Assembly (NCBI GenBank): GCA_001972305.1
Contig: BDDD01005258.1
Location: 1 to 64,000 of the forward strand
Origin: Cephalotus follicularis
Lineage: Eukaryota; Streptophyta; Magnoliopsida; Oxalidales; Cephalotaceae
Length of the DNA stretch: 64,000 nt
Reading direction: 5' to 3'
Below the pieces are notes generated by a model. The model made no database searches, was not told the origin of the DNA, and was given only the letters and a program-made list of their open reading frames with translations. Each line of letters opens with the position of its first letter. Position 1 is the first letter of the stretch. Both the position numbers and the translations under genes were made by a program. Of this stretch, positions 10,411 through 22,760 are shown piece by piece.

Positions 10411-10983
10411 AGGGGATATTTTCGACACTGAAGTGTACTGTTTAGGCTAAATCGCCAGTAATTACTCTAGCTTCCATAAGGGATGAATCCAATAATCAAC
10501 CCCTGCTAAATTGCATGTAATTACACTAGCTTACCGAAGTGTTTTACTGTTTCCTCAAAATGAGATTTTATCGAACTGTTTTACTTTCTCAAAACGAGAC
10601 TACTATTATATTACATTATATATGTAATAATCTATATTGCACTATACTGTTTGTGATTGATAGTTTCTATGGTCTTGTGATCGGAGTGCATCACAGACTA
10701 CAGAGGTGAGCCTATGTGCCAGGAGTTGGCTAGAGCTTATAAACAAAATTTATCTGCAACACAGATCGTGAGTGTTAATTGCACGCCAAGTGCCGGCAAT
10801 AGTGTTTACCTTTTCTATCATCATCAGAGTGCATGGTGGTAGTTAGGTGGTGCATCGTCTGAGCTAGGATGTAGCGATAGATGACACCACTAGTGGTCTT
10901 CGAACAACCTGATTGTTTGTACCCTTGTATGGTATGATTGATATCTGGCTGATTGTAGCCATTTGGCATGGTTGCTTATATAT

Positions 10984-10987
10984 ATTG

Positions 10988-11028
<41 letters not shown>

Positions 11029-11029
11029 C
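10984..11029. repeat. CA/TA microsatellite in the 5' LTR
   Basis: A CA run passing into a TA run. The middle LTR (about 39960) and 3' LTR (about 55941) have shorter, mostly TA versions at the same place, so the tract has changed length since the copies separated. Confidence 0.85.
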
Positions 11030-11441
11030 TGTTTTCAAAATATAAACTGTCATGCATGATTGCATCTTTATATTCATCTTCATGCATATTTTCTACTTAA
11101 CCGAGTGAGGACAAAGGCTAATACATGCAATTTCATATTAAAATAGAGATTGGAGGTGTGCTGCTGAAGCTATCCTTGGAGGCTTCTATTTTAAGGTTGT
11201 TAAAGTTGTACTGTAATAAAGTCATACCCTGTATGTTATATTTACATTCTCAATATGTATTATATAGCTTTTGCTTGTGCTGTATAAAGCATAAGCATGT
11301 AGTATGGGCTACATGTGTATGCTACCACGAATAATCCAGTATAATGTTAATCATTCCGTAAAGTTTTAAATTTTCAGTTATTGATAAATACTGGATTAAA
11401 TGTTAACCATGTGTTGAAATGAAAACGGGGTGTGACAAGCA

Positions 11442-11454
11442 TGGTATCAGAGCT
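11442..11454 (+). other. Primer-binding site of G1
   Basis: TGGTATCAGAGCT begins four bases after the LTR end, complementary to the 3' end of initiator tRNA-Met, the usual primer in plant chromoviruses. Identical in G2. Confidence 0.9.
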
Positions 11455-11547
11455 TATATTAAATTATAAGCTGTCATTGGGATACTATTCTCGGCAACAA
11501 AGTGAATTGTTTTCTGATGATTACATCATTTCCTTATAAGAGACAAT

Positions 11548-11931
11548 ATGGATCGTCGAAGAGGTAGACAGGGAACGCCAAGAGCCAATGAAGGAAATAA
11601 TGCCCCACCAGTGAATGACGAAAGAAGTGCTCTAGATCGCATGGCGGATCTATTTCAGCAACAAATGCAAGCCAATGGGGCAAATATGGCGGAGTTGCGT
11701 CACATGTATGAAGTGAATCAAGCATACCAGCAAGCTCCGGAAGTTTATCAAGCTGGTGGTTTTGGAAGGTATTTGGAAAGATTCATGCGACAGAATCCTC
11801 CATTGTTTAAGGGAGAACTGGATGCTACTGTAACGGAGCAGTGGATGAAAGACATGGAGAAAATCTTTACTACTCTAGAGTGTACTGATGTACAGGATTT
11901 GAACTTTGTAGTGTACCACTTATGGGGAGAA
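11548..11931 (+). pseudogene. G1 gag, N-terminal part
   Basis: Starts MDRRRGRQGTPRANEG and continues through FGRYLERFMRQNPPLFKGELD and EQWMKDMEKIFTTLEC, the capsid (retrotransposon gag) region of Del/Tekay elements. The frame is open to about 11931, where copia element C1 is inserted; the gag resumes at 27453. The homologous G2 start is at 40494 with about 90% identity by eye. Confidence 0.85.
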
Positions 11932-11936
11932 GCTAT

Positions 11937-13672
11937 TGTTAGAGATGAAGTGCTGCGAGCTAGTGTCGAGCTTGTATTCACTTTATCTTGTATAAACGAT
12001 TTATAAATTCAATAAAGATATTTATGTTTTATCAATGACTATGAGTTCGTTTCTTTAATACATGCTTTATTAATTGTAAATGAATGTCTTGGAATAAAGT
12101 TAGAGAACCAAGTTCAAGATAAGATCATGATGTGAGAGTTAAAATCTCGGTATACTTTATTTCGAATCTTCCAGGTCATAGGATTGACACTCAGGGCATG
12201 ATCAATCAGGATAGACTAGCACGTACTGTCAGATCGGTAAGCAGAGGGTGACTGTCTCACACTCACTCGCATGGATGATGCTATGACAACTACGTGGGTG
12301 CTCATCAAATGAGTTCACTGAAGGTGACTGTTGATAGAATATTTGCATTGAGTTTTACTTACATGTCAGACAGAATTCTAGTTTTACAGTAGTGCATGTG
12401 GTCCTTGGACATGAGCCGTCACTTGATGTCTTGTGCATAGGGTGCTGTGTTTTGATGATGCTTAAATACATATTTTATGAAGAGTATACATGCATTAGTT
12501 GGACATAGTATGCTTATGTATGGAGGCATGTGAACTGGTAACAATGAATCCATTACTTCTAGTAAAAGAAGATTATGCTCAGGATGACTTTCGTTAGCGA
12601 TTAAACGCTTGGCCAGGCTAGCTGCGATATCAAGAGTGTGATATTATTGGTTGAATATTAGAGGGGCACTTCTAATATTATTAAGGCTAATGAAAGATTG
12701 ACACGAGACTAAAGATTAAATTATTGGGGTCTGACATAATCCGTACCCTAGATTTAATTAGAGCATTGTCAATGGAGGGACTATACATGCATGTACTTGT
12801 AAATAGTGGTTCACAAATTATTCATATTACTTGGGGGTCGTTATGCATTGCTAGATGTCGATGGCGACCAATAGGATGCCCGAGATTAAATTGATAAATT
12901 AATTTTGGAAGAAAAAGAATTAAAAGAGTTTTAATTCGAAATATTCGAGATAATATTTTTTATGTGATAATAAATATTTAATCGAATAATTGTGAGTGTC
13001 ACAATATTAATCCTACGGCCAGCGTAATAGTGAACACATAGGGTCACACACAATACGGGCAGATATTTCCAACACATGATGAGAGAAAAATAATTAGGAA
13101 CTTATTTCCTAAATTATATTTAATGAGATTAAATATAAATATAAATATATTTAATGAGATTATATATATATATATAAGTAAGAGGGATGGTTGAATTAGG
13201 AGACTGTGTTTAAACAGGATTAGTCTAGCAGCTAATATATAAACATATCTCCTTATTCACAATTAAGAACTTTTGCTCAATTTTGCAAAACCCTAGCCAC
13301 CTATCTCTTTCTCTCTCTCTCATACAATCAAATGTTGATAGCTTGCGAAGCAATTGTGTTGGAGATTAAAGCTTTGTGTGGATACCTTGGAGGCTTTCTA
13401 TACTTGGAAGCTAGAACTGTTTAATACGTTCAACAAGTAGCTGTGCTTTTTAAAGCAAGAAGACTCTTTGGAAGAAGGAAGGAGCCGATCCATTCATGTG
13501 AGTAATTCCTCCTGCTCCTCCCTATTGTTTTATATCTAACTATATATTTATGCTCAAATGATCCATGAAAAGAATCATATGGATTGATGTTAATGAGATG
13601 ATCACACAATATATATATTAGGGTTTTATGCATCTAGATATTTTATTGCTAAATCGCCATAAGGTTCCAACA
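11937..13672 (+). mobile_element. C1 5' LTR
   Basis: TGTTAGAGATGAAG...GGTTCCAACA, 1736 bp, about 99 bp shorter than the 3' LTR because an AT-rich block near 13170 is missing. GCTAT at 11932-11936 is the left target duplication. Confidence 0.9.
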
Positions 13673-13675
13673 AAT

Positions 13676-13688
13676 TGGTATCAGAGCT
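13676..13688 (+). other. C1 primer-binding site
   Basis: TGGTATCAGAGCT three bases after the LTR end; matches initiator tRNA-Met. Confidence 0.9.
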
Positions 13689-13805
13689 AGATTTGATGCA
13701 TATATATATAGTTAGAAACACGTTTATTGATGATATGTTTGAATTATTTGGGTTTAATCCGTGAGACGAAAGCATGGGATGCAATTTGAGATTCGTGCAG
13801 TCACG

Positions 13806-13845
13806 AAAGAGTCGACGCTTTGGAGAAAAGCGTTGACCTCTACGC
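13806..13845. repeat. Start of the GTCGAC array in the C1 leader
   Basis: GAGTCGACGCTTTGG and AAAGCGTTGACC, 20-22 bp apart, between PBS and gag of C1. The array is cut by solo LTR S1 and continues at 16779-17020. Confidence 0.75.
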
Positions 13846-13874
13846 GCGATACCACTGCAGAATAGCACGAAGAC

Positions 13875-16768
13875 TGTAACACCCGGGTTTTCACAAAATG
13901 TAATATTACAATTTTTATGTAATCTTATTATGGAATTAATGAGATTAGTGAAATTCCCGAATTTGATGATGTTTTCCCTTTTATAACGTCGAGTTTTGAA
14001 AGGGGAATGATAAGGAAATGTTCAAGGCATTGCGCATTGAAATCGCAATTATGTTGCCCAAAACGGTAAATAAAGCCTATTTTTAATGCGCGCTTGTAAG
14101 GCCCAGTGTTCGCATTATTTTTACGGTTATTTTGGCGGCCGTTTGGATAATTTATGTCTCAATACGTGGAATTATCGGGACCCAGACTTTAGTATTTTGC
14201 TGGTAAATACTAAAGAGGAAGCAAAGAAATAAAGAGAGAAAGAGAGAGAGCGGGGGAGAGTGCGGGAGAGAGAAAGAGAGAGGGCGCCGGAGACGACGCG
14301 AGAGCAATCCACCGGACCAGGAGAGGACGGCGAGCAACCCAGGCCCTCAACTCGCTGGTAAGCCTTTTCCTCTTTTCCTCTTCTCCTCTTTTCTCTTCCT
14401 TTCCTTCTCTTCTCCCCGTCATTGTGCGCCTCTGCAGTCCATTTTCTGAAGCCGTTAGAGTCGCGGAGGGAGCGGGTCTTCATCTAGGAGGCCAGCTCTG
14501 CCCGTTTTGACCACCGTTGAGGGGTTTCTCGGACGGAATCGGCCGAAATCAGTTGAATGAGTTGACTCAACGAGTCGACTCACTGTCGCCTGAGACCGTG
14601 CGTTTGGCGCAGAGTCTCGGCCAGTCTTGGACAGTAGTGGGTAGAACTGATGGTTGTGTGGCGTTTTTGGGTGGTGGCCGAAGTGGTGGAAGTCGGACGA
14701 GTCGACTTAGTGAGTCTTGAGCGGTTTTGAGTAGATCGCTCAATGTGAAACCTGTTTATGGGTGTTTCACAAGCTGGGTGAGTTAGCCGGAATCTGACCG
14801 GCGCTCCGGTGACGGCAATGTTGGTTTATGTGCGTTGATCGTAATGGAAATGTATTGTATGTGCAGTGAGTGAGTTGGTAATTTTGGTTCGACAGTGAAG
14901 GGAAGTGATAATCGACAGTTGGCAGAAACTTGGAAATTTTTCGCAGTTAAACCTGCAGCTCGACTGTACTGTTGCTAATGTTAATAGGTAGGGAGTATGA
15001 CATGTTTATGAACATATAGCATGCATATTGTGTTTGATAAATGCTATACATATGTGTGTAGTTTCGGCCGAGAAGGGGTTAATTTTTGCTAAGTTTTGGC
15101 TAGGATGAATCATGGGAGAGAAGGAGATTAAAGCAAGGTAATGATTCCTACTCATTTTTCTAAAAGTATCAAATGTCCTCTTTTCATCTGATATTTTACA
15201 ACAGCTTGTTTTATTCATAACTTCTTCAAAAATTGGAATGGTTGAATGTTTTGGAAATTTCAAAATATTATCTACAACTGTTATGTATTTCGAAACTCTA
15301 TCAACTTCTTGACGAAAATTTGTGTTTAAAATTACTGCTTATATTCTGTTATTATTTTCAATGAAAATTATGATTTGATCATTTTGAAATCGTTGAAATG
15401 TCTACTATAATTTTACTGTTTAAAATTCAGTTTTACAAATGTTCTAGAATACTGTTTTATTAATGCTTTGAGCTGATCACTCAAAGTATTAAGAAATACT
15501 TTTACGAAATGAGAAAATGCAACAAACTGAGATAAACAACTATTGGATTGCGATCCAGGGAGGATTAATCTAGACAAGGATTAATGTTATGAGCGGAGAG
15601 TGCTCACGGACATGCATGTGATGCAAGGATAGTAATCGGGAGTGCACAATGCCCCGGTGAAGCAATGGTTCAATTGGGATATTTAAGTTTATATAACCCC
15701 TAAGTTATTTATGAAATGTTCTGATTCATGAGATATGGTCAGAAAAAGAAATGAAATGTTCTATTTCATGAGATATGAACAGAAAAGAATGAATGTGATT
15801 TTGAAAAGGAAATGAATGAGAAATGTGCTGGTGTTTATACCAAAAAAAGATTTTAAATGATGTTTCGTTTTCAAGTATGACTGGGCTATATACCAGAAAA
15901 TGCATGATTTTGGAAATGTTCCGATTTTACGAAAATTATCAGAAAAAATGGATTTTGACATGAGAAATGTTCTAGTTTTATAAAAAATTGGAAGATGATT
16001 TTCAATGATGTTTTGAAAAGTATGATTTGCAAACGTTTTGATAAAGATTATAAAAAACAATGGATTTCAATAACGTTTTTTGACTATGATTCTTACTGGG
16101 CTATTTGAGCTCACTCCTTTCAATATTTTTGTTTTCAAATAAAATTTCCAGGAGATGGTTGAACGTGAAATTGCGAGCTTTAGAGGAAGTTCGTAAAAGG
16201 AGTGTTGAAAAGGAAGTATGTTAAGCATTAATGTTTTGTACAACTACTTTTGACGTAATGAGTTAATGTTTTTCTCTCTGAAAGGTATTATGACAGATGA
16301 TGTATAAATGTAAAAGTATAGAAATGGAGGTTATAATTTATGATGTTTTCAAATAAGAACAGGAAGTTTTGATGTTAGTGTTGAAAGTGTAAGACATAAC
16401 TGAGATTATGAGAAGTATGATGATTTTAACGCTTAGTGTTCAAAGTTGTAAATATATTTTGGTCCTGTGAAGCTATTGAATATGATGTGACGTTTTCGTT
16501 GAGTAATGATTTTATGTTTTGAAGAGAATCTAAGCTAAGATCAATTGTTGTAATAAAGGTTAGCCATGATGAGTGCATGAAAATTTTGAGTTCTTCATAT
16601 TTTGGAATTATGAGGTTATCGAATACGATATAACATAGAGATGATTAAATGGTTAACAGATCGTTAAATGATTAAACGATTTTATGGTTAATGGTTCACC
16701 CCACGTAACGCACCGATTCCTTGAGGCTCGCTTTGAGCATAAAGTGAACTCGAGTCAGGAGTGTTACA
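13875..16768 (+). mobile_element. S1: solo gypsy LTR in the C1 leader
   Basis: TGTAACACCCGGG...GGAGTGTTACA, 2894 bp, flanked by perfect 5-bp duplications AAGAC (13870-13874 and 16769-16773). No internal region, so it is a solo LTR left by LTR-LTR recombination. The end (GTAACGCACCGATTCC...) matches S2's end. It has three GAGTCGACTC-like sites (14559, 14572, about 14699) but not in 21-bp register, and diverged AAATGTTCT-type repeats at 15710-16070. ORFs at 14172-14483 and 14517 are low-complexity or chance. Confidence 0.9.
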
Positions 16769-16778
16769 AAGACGCGTA

Positions 16779-17020
16779 AAGCGTTGACGCCTGTGAGAAA
16801 AGCGTTGATGCTTAGGCGCTAAAGCACAGACGCTTTTGAGAAAAGCGTTGACACTTATGGCGTTAAAACTGCACCTTCGTTAGACAAAAGCGTCAACGCT
16901 TGAGGAAGCGTCGACGCTTACGTTGTTGAGAGCTAAGGTTTTCGATGCTTTCGTAGTAAAGCGCAAGGCGTCGATGCTTAACGCATGGACGTCGACGCTT
17001 TCTATTGAAGCGTCGACGCT
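16779..17020. repeat. GTCGAC palindrome array in the C1 leader, AAGCGTCGACGCTT flavour
   Basis: Cores at 16781, 16802, 16824, 16845, 16890, 16908, 16968, 16989 and 17010; steps 21, 22, 21, 45, 18, 60, 21, 21. Many copies have the central CG changed to TG or CA, the mark of methyl-cytosine decay. Unlike the other elements, here the array is in the transcribed leader, not the LTR. Confidence 0.9.
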
Positions 17021-17039
17021 CTAGCGTGATTAAACGAGA

Positions 17040-17774
17040 AAAACGTTTTTCATTAAAACCCAATCAATTGTCTATATTTTTAGAAATATATCTATCAAGT
17101 TTATTTGTTGATTCAATGAGATTGAATATGCATGATGGTATGGCTATGGACTCGACCTAGTTTGTCTTATTTTATTCAAGTGTTGAATGTATGTTTTTAT
17201 TTCATATTCTTCGTGTTGTAATATTTTAGAGACTTGCATCTCTCTCTCTTCTCTCTCTTAATTTGTATATGTATTTCTTCTTCACCTCCTTGTAACTCCC
17301 CTTGATTTATTTGAAGGTTTCTGTAGTTTATAGTTGTTTTATGTAATTGAAGAGTGAGCGTCACAACGGAAGCAATTTAGAGGAGGATGAAGATATTACA
17401 AGACCCATGCATGTATGGGAGCGAATGTATGATTGTAATAACATACATAGGAATGAGACCAACAGCTTGTTTGAGAGTCAAACAAGTTGTAGTAGTAAAA
17501 GTCCATAACATGCCATTAGTTTTATAGTATGTATGTGATGCATGTCTAAATTTTGCTTTTGAGGTTCCAACGGCCTCCTCCTTAGAGGTTCCAACGACCT
17601 CTCCATATTATGACATATACCTGTAATGAGATTAATAAAGGCTTGGCTAAAATAATAATAAGTTGATTATTAATCCTCAATTATACCATGATATCAAGTT
17701 AAAGCGAAACGGGCACAAGAGAGTGTTCAGTCGTTGCCTTCTGCCATTACAACTTATATAGATGCTTTTGGAAA
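17040..17774. other. C1 leader, non-coding
   Basis: AT-rich leader with a CTCTCTCT tract at about 17240 and a small duplication of GAGGTTCCAACG (17560, 17587). No ORF of note. Confidence 0.5.
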
Positions 17775-18090
17775 TTGTAAGTGTTTTGGCCCCTGTCAAG
17801 GCTTGCCTTTTCTAGGGACATCTATATGAGTTGAACATGAGATGTACATACAGATGAATTTTGAAAGTGAATGTTTTGGCCCCCGTCAAGATTCACATTC
17901 ATTGATTCATTGTGTGTTGGATGGTAGGTTAAAATTGACTGAAATACATATGACGTTTTAGCCCCCGTCAAGGTCATGTATGGACTAGAGGCAAAATTGA
18001 TGATCGGGAATCATGCTATTGTATGGTTGGCAAGAGTTTGCCTAACTACAAGATTCAATATGGTGTTTTGTCCCCAGTCAAGGTTATATT
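17775..18090 (+). repeat. Four hairpin units with a conserved loop in the C1 leader
   Basis: The loop GTTTTGGCCCCCGTCAAG (variants GTTTTGGCCCCTGTCAAG, GTTTTAGCCCCCGTCAAG, GTTTTGTCCCCAGTCAAG) occurs near 17792, 17873, 17953 and 18064. The bases on both sides differ in every unit but pair with each other: GTAAG/CTTGC, GTGAAT/ATTCAC, ATGAC/GTCAT, TTCAATAT/ATATTGAA. Changing stems with a kept loop point to selection for RNA structure. Lying just upstream of gag, it could be a packaging, dimerisation or translation signal; this is inference. Confidence 0.7.
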
Positions 18091-18308
18091 GAATATGATG
18101 TAGGACATTGATCCCCACTCGAAAATGAGATCCATGAGACTTGGATTGTTATTTCTCATCTCCCATAATATTTGAGGGTTATGGAATTCGCGTAAAACTA
18201 TGGGAAAAACACCTAAACGATTAAAGACCAAATCTTTATGGTTAATAAACATTTAAATTGAATTCATCTAATTATTGTTGTCTTTATTTTATATCTACAG
18301 ACATCGCA

Positions 18309-19182
18309 ATGACAAACCTACTAGCTGTAATTCTTGAGAAGAATCAGCTGACAGGTCCAAATTATGTGGACTGGCTACGAAATATCAAAAAAGGTTTGAA
18401 TTCTAAGGACATAGATTATGTCCTAGAGGTCCCTATGCCAGTACTGCCTGCTGAAGATGCATCAACCAAAGATCATGCCATTTATAAGAAATGGGTGGCT
18501 GATGAAAAGAAAGTCAGAAGCTACCTAATGTCATCGATGAGCAATGCCCTATAAGTCCAGTATGAATCGATGCAAGACTCTAAGGAAATTCTCCTACATC
18601 TCTGTGAGTTATACGGAGAGACTAGTAGGAATGCTCGGTTCCAGCTCACTACTGAGCTGAATGGCACTAAAATGGCAGAAGGATCTTCTATTAATGATCA
18701 TGTACTGAAGATGATCAATGCGATTGAATGTCTTGTTGCTCTTGGCATCATTCAGGATGCTGAATTAAGCACTGATTTGATCCTTCATTCGCTTCCACCT
18801 TCCTTCTCTGGTTTCATCACCAATTTTAACATGAATAGGATATCAGCTACTCTGCCTGATCTTTTAAACATGCTAAGGGAAGTCGAAGTGAACATGAATA
18901 AGGGCAAGGCACCAGTCATGATGGTAGGGAAGTCCCGTAGGCCCAAGAGGAAGGGCAAGTCCAACCTTGAGAAGGGAAAGACTAAAAATGGGACAATACC
19001 ACCACAACTGGCATCTTTCAAACTAGCGAAAGCCAGACCACATAATCAGACAAACCAGTAAGCCGTTGCTGCGCTGGACACTGTCGCAAGAGTTGCACCT
19101 GCTGAGGCGTCTACCTCAGAAGCTCCTGCTAAGGGACCGTGCTTCCACTGTAGGAAGCCAGGACATTGGAAAGGGAACTATG
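18309..19182 (+). pseudogene. C1 gag
   Basis: Starts MTNLLAVILEKNQLTGPNYVDW, the usual copia gag start. One frame runs through a UBN2-type domain (GSSINDHVLKMINAIECL, LPPSFSGFITNFNMN) with in-frame stops at 18552-18554 and 19059-19061, to a knuckle at 19140-19181 (CFHCRKPGHWKGNY) whose last Cys is Tyr. An ATG at 18258 in the same frame is less likely because family similarity starts at 18309. Gag forms the particle; this copy cannot make it intact. Confidence 0.9.
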
Positions 19183-19189
19183 TGACATT

Positions 19190-20524
19190 ACTTAGATCAA
19201 TTGGAAAAGGTATGCCCTATTTGTCTTATATAGAGGTGAATATGAATATTTATAAATTCATCTTCCTGGATTTTAGACAGCGGATGTGGTACTCACATAT
19301 GTTCTAATTTACAGGCCCTCACGGACAGCAGAAACCTTGAGAAGGGTGAGGGAGATCTACGACTTGTAGATGGTTAAATAGTTGAAGCCATAGCCATAGG
19401 ACTAGTTTATATTTATTGCCTTCGGGCCATAGTTTAGAACTCAAACATTATGTTTATTCGCCTCACATTTTGCGAAATATTATTTCTATTCCAGCATTAG
19501 ATGCTGAAGGTTTTCATATTATTTTCAAAGACAAATGTTATTCTATTTTATTTAATAATATGATTTATGCAAAATTTTTCCTTCATGATGGATTATATAT
19601 ATTGAGTAAACATGAGACTGTTTTCAATATGCAAAAAGACAAAAATAGAAAGAGAGATAAAGTTAATCAATCCTACCTATGGCATTGCAGACATGGTCAT
19701 ATAAGTGAGAAAAGAGTACGCAGGTTGATCTCGGATGGATATTTTGATTTTTCAACGTATCAACCGCTTCCAACTTTTGAACCATGTCTTAAAGGTTAAA
19801 TGACCAAATCTCCCTTCACTGGGAAAGGGGAAAGGACCCCAGAACTGCTAGGTCTAGTACATACTGATGTATGTGGACCAATGACAGTTGATGCCCGAGG
19901 TGGATATTCCTACTTCATAACCTTTACAGATGATCATTTTTGTTTCGGTTATTTGTACCTTATCCGGCACAAATCTGAAGCCTTTGAAAAGTTCAAAGAA
20001 TTCAGACATGAAGTAGAAAAACAGACTGGTAAAAGTCTGAAAACTCTTAAATTAGATCTAGGTAGTGAGTATCTCTCCACTGAGTTTTTAACTTATCTCA
20101 GAGATAATGGGATTATCTCTCAGTGGACCCCTCCGGGAACACCACAGCATAATGGTGTGTCTGAAAGGAGGAATAGCACTTTGCTAGACATGGTGCATAG
20201 CATGATGAGTGATGCTGGACTTCCACTATATTTCTGGGGTTATGCTTTAGAGACTGTTGTTCTATTATTGAACAGGACTCCAACGAAATCTGCTCCCAAG
20301 ACCCCATATGAGATATGGAATGGGAAGAAACCCAATCTTAGTTACCTAAGGATATGGGGTTGACCTACATATGTCAAGCAGGCAGCAACAGATAAATTAT
20401 AATCTATCTCCATTAAATGTAAACTTGTGGGATATCCTAAAGAAACACGAGGATACTACTTCTATTATCCACCTGACAACAAAGTGTTTGTAGCCAGGCA
20501 TGCTACTTTTCTTGAGAAGGACTT
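19190..20524 (+). pseudogene. C1 protease, GAG-pre-integrase and integrase (N-terminal part)
   Basis: Protease motif WILDSGCGTHICSN at 19267-19308 lies in a different frame from gag and integrase, so there are two compensating frameshifts. GAG-pre-integrase follows (LWHCRHGHISEKRVRRLI), its zinc ligands damaged, with a TAA at 19797-19799. The integrase core keeps its triad: Asp in HTDVCGPM, Asp in LKLDLGSEY, Glu in NGVSERRNS. Stops at 20361-20363 and about 20400. The C-terminal RIWG...VGYPKETRGYYFY...FLEKD region ends at 20524 where S4 is inserted. Confidence 0.9.
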
Positions 20525-21682
20525 TGTAATACCTAGGTACGGTTTTGCAGGAGATTCCCTTGTTATCTGTGGTTAAGGCCTAGTTTGGGTTTTATTATTT
20601 CCTTGAGCTTTTGGGCATCCACTCTTGTGCAATTTTAAGGCCCAAAAGTGGCGTTATTGGGAATAATCATTTATTTTGACTAAGCCCATATGTGAAGCTT
20701 ACAAGAGAAGCTAATGGTTTCCAATGTGAAAAGACGTGTGTTAGGGAGAGTGTGTGTGAAGTGATATAATCTGGCGCCTTGGGCAGAAGAAAGAAGTTAG
20801 TAAGAAGTTAGTGAGAAAAAGGAGAGAGAGAAGAAGAAGTCTGTGAGAAGTAGGTAGGAAGAAGAAGGAAGAAAAGGAAGACGTCGAGTGAACTCTGTCT
20901 GGGTGAGTTGTGAGTACTCCCTATGAAGTTCAAGCTTCCTATTCGTTGGATCCTTACTTCTGCTGTAACTGAGCATCTCTTCTACAAGTCTTGTTTATCT
21001 TCTTCTCCATTTCTTCAGTAGTCAAACATGGTTAAAGGTGATTCTCACTGGTCCTTGATGTCTTTACCCGAGTGTGGTATGGTGGATTCGGAGTTCCTTA
21101 GTACACTGAGCAGTGAGTTGGCATCCCTGGTGTGTTTGACATTTGAGATGACGAAACGTGGATCCGCTGGTAGATCCGAAGCTCTAGGTGGGCTGTTGGA
21201 GTTCTTGGAATATGAAGAATCCAGTGGTATGGTGGATTAAGAGTTCCAAGGAACTGGTAAGCGTTGCAGGAGCTGGTCTTGAGAGACTCAGGTATGTGAC
21301 GTTTTACTATGGTTTCGTTTATGGTTATACTAACTTAACCATTTTGTGTTGAGGTGTTTTGTGAGTTGTGTTTTAGTATTTAGATTCTGGGTAGACGAGG
21401 TTCCTCAGATCTTATGTGACGAATACAACTGCTATGGCCATGTAAGATGCGTGTTCTTGTAAGGGAGTTAGTGCGATGTGTGTCATGGCAGAGGAGTTAG
21501 TTTGATGTACATCCCCTACCGAGCAGTGCGTGGTAAGTTTTCCTTGCAGAGTAGTCCACGTCGGGCGTCCCTTGGTGAGCAGTGCATGTCAAGCATCTTC
21601 TTGAACGTTTACCAGTTGAAGTGTCTCCTTGGTAGTGGCTGAGCGGTGATTCACAGGCCCCTTGGACGAAATTAACGCTATG

Positions 21683-21888
21683 TGATTGCCGACGGGGGTG
21701 GGCTTGCATAGCCCCTCGATCGATGTTCATATGGTGTAATGATGAGCTCGTGATTGCCGACGGGGGTGGGATTGCATAGCCCCTCGATCGATGTTCATGA
21801 AGTGAAGTGAGCCAACGTGTGATTGCCAGGGGAGGAGTGCTTGCGTAGCCCTTCTACCGATGTTCATGCGGTGCTCTGGAAGTGGGTA
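21683..21888. repeat. 68-bp tandem repeat in S4
   Basis: Three units starting TGATTGCC at 21683, 21751 and 21820, each with GCATAGCCCCTCGATCG and ATGTTCAT. The same repeat is present in S5 in the opposite orientation at about 42130-42330. Confidence 0.85.
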
Positions 21889-22265
21889 TCTATATGTGTA
21901 TATGAGGTATGGGTGCAGTCCTATAGCCCATGACCGTGCTGATGGATCTTCAACGGAGTTGTTACTTGTGCTTGCTGAGGTGGTTCCAGCTATGGAAGTG
22001 TGAGAGCAAGGAGTTTTCCTTAGTTTTGGTTGTCCTCCTGACCTAGGATCAGCTCGGTCCCTGAAGATGTTTTGTTTGGTGAGCCCTGGTGGATCTCTTA
22101 GGTGCTGGGCCGAGGTAAGATTTCACCTCCTTAGTGTAAGTTGAGTGATTTGAGGGACCTCCGGCAGTTGTCCCGTGCTTGGCGTTTGTCCCCGGGCCTT
22201 TGTGTTGATACCAGGCATTGCTGATGTTAAACGTTGTCGTTTCCTTGTGCACGAGCCTTGTGGTG

Positions 22266-22478
22266 GTCTCCTCAGGCATTGCTGTTGTGGTGGTCTCCTT
22301 AGGCAATTGCTGTTGTGAGGATCTCCCCAGGAATTGCTGATATGGTGGTCTCCACGGGCATTACTGGTGTGGTTGTCTCCCCGGGCATTGCTGGTGTGGT
22401 TGTCTCCCCGGGAATTTGCTTGTGTGGTGGTCTCCCCGGGTATCGCTTGTGTGGTGGTCTCCCCGGGTGTTGACTAGC
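22266..22478. repeat. 27-bp tandem repeat in S4
   Basis: Eight units of GTCTCCCCGGGCATTGCT type; starts at 22266, 22293, 22321, 22348, 22375, 22402, 22430 and 22457 (steps 27-28). Confidence 0.9.
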
Positions 22479-22616
22479 AAAGTGGCTTCACTGGTGTTTT
22501 GTTGAAGATTCCTTCTAGGGCGTGAATCTCCTCGGGCTACCTGGTCTGGTGCTGGGAGTTGGTTGGTATCTGTGGATGGTTGATATCCGTGGATGGGCTG
22601 TTGTTCCGTGGGTGGT

Positions 22617-22757
22617 CTGGTACTTGCGGAGCTTGTTGCCTGGTACTTTGTAGTACTTGTGGTCTGGTACTTGCGGAGCTTGTTGCCTGGTACTTTGTAG
22701 TACTTGTGATCTGGTACTTGCGGAGCTTGTTGTCTGGTGCCTTACAGTGATTGTGAT
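22617..22757. repeat. 47-bp tandem repeat in S4
   Basis: Almost three units starting CTGGTACTTGCGGAGC at 22617, 22664 and 22711. Confidence 0.85.
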
Positions 22758-22760
22758 ATG

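Larger units (their letters stand above)
9259..11437 (+). mobile_element. 5' LTR of the tandem chromovirus
   Basis: TGTAATAACCGC...AAAACGGGGTGTGACA, 2179 bp. It is about 310 bp shorter than the 3' LTR, mostly because the segment equivalent to about 55090-55490 is missing near 10520. Holds two palindrome arrays and a CA/TA microsatellite (about 10988-11028). Followed directly by the PBS. Confidence 0.9.

Noticed and set aside
11442..13688. tRNA gene at TGGTATCAGAGCT
   Set aside because: Only the primer-binding complement of a tRNA 3' end, directly after LTR ends; no cloverleaf.
14172..14483. 103-codon minus-strand ORF
   Set aside because: Caused by an AGAGAG/CTCTTT-rich tract in S1; low complexity.
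20700..21300. Host gene in the region with a leader-like AGAAGAAG tract and an ORF at 21028-21240
   Set aside because: Lies inside S4 between matched LTR ends and target duplications; the 70-codon ORF has no known domain.
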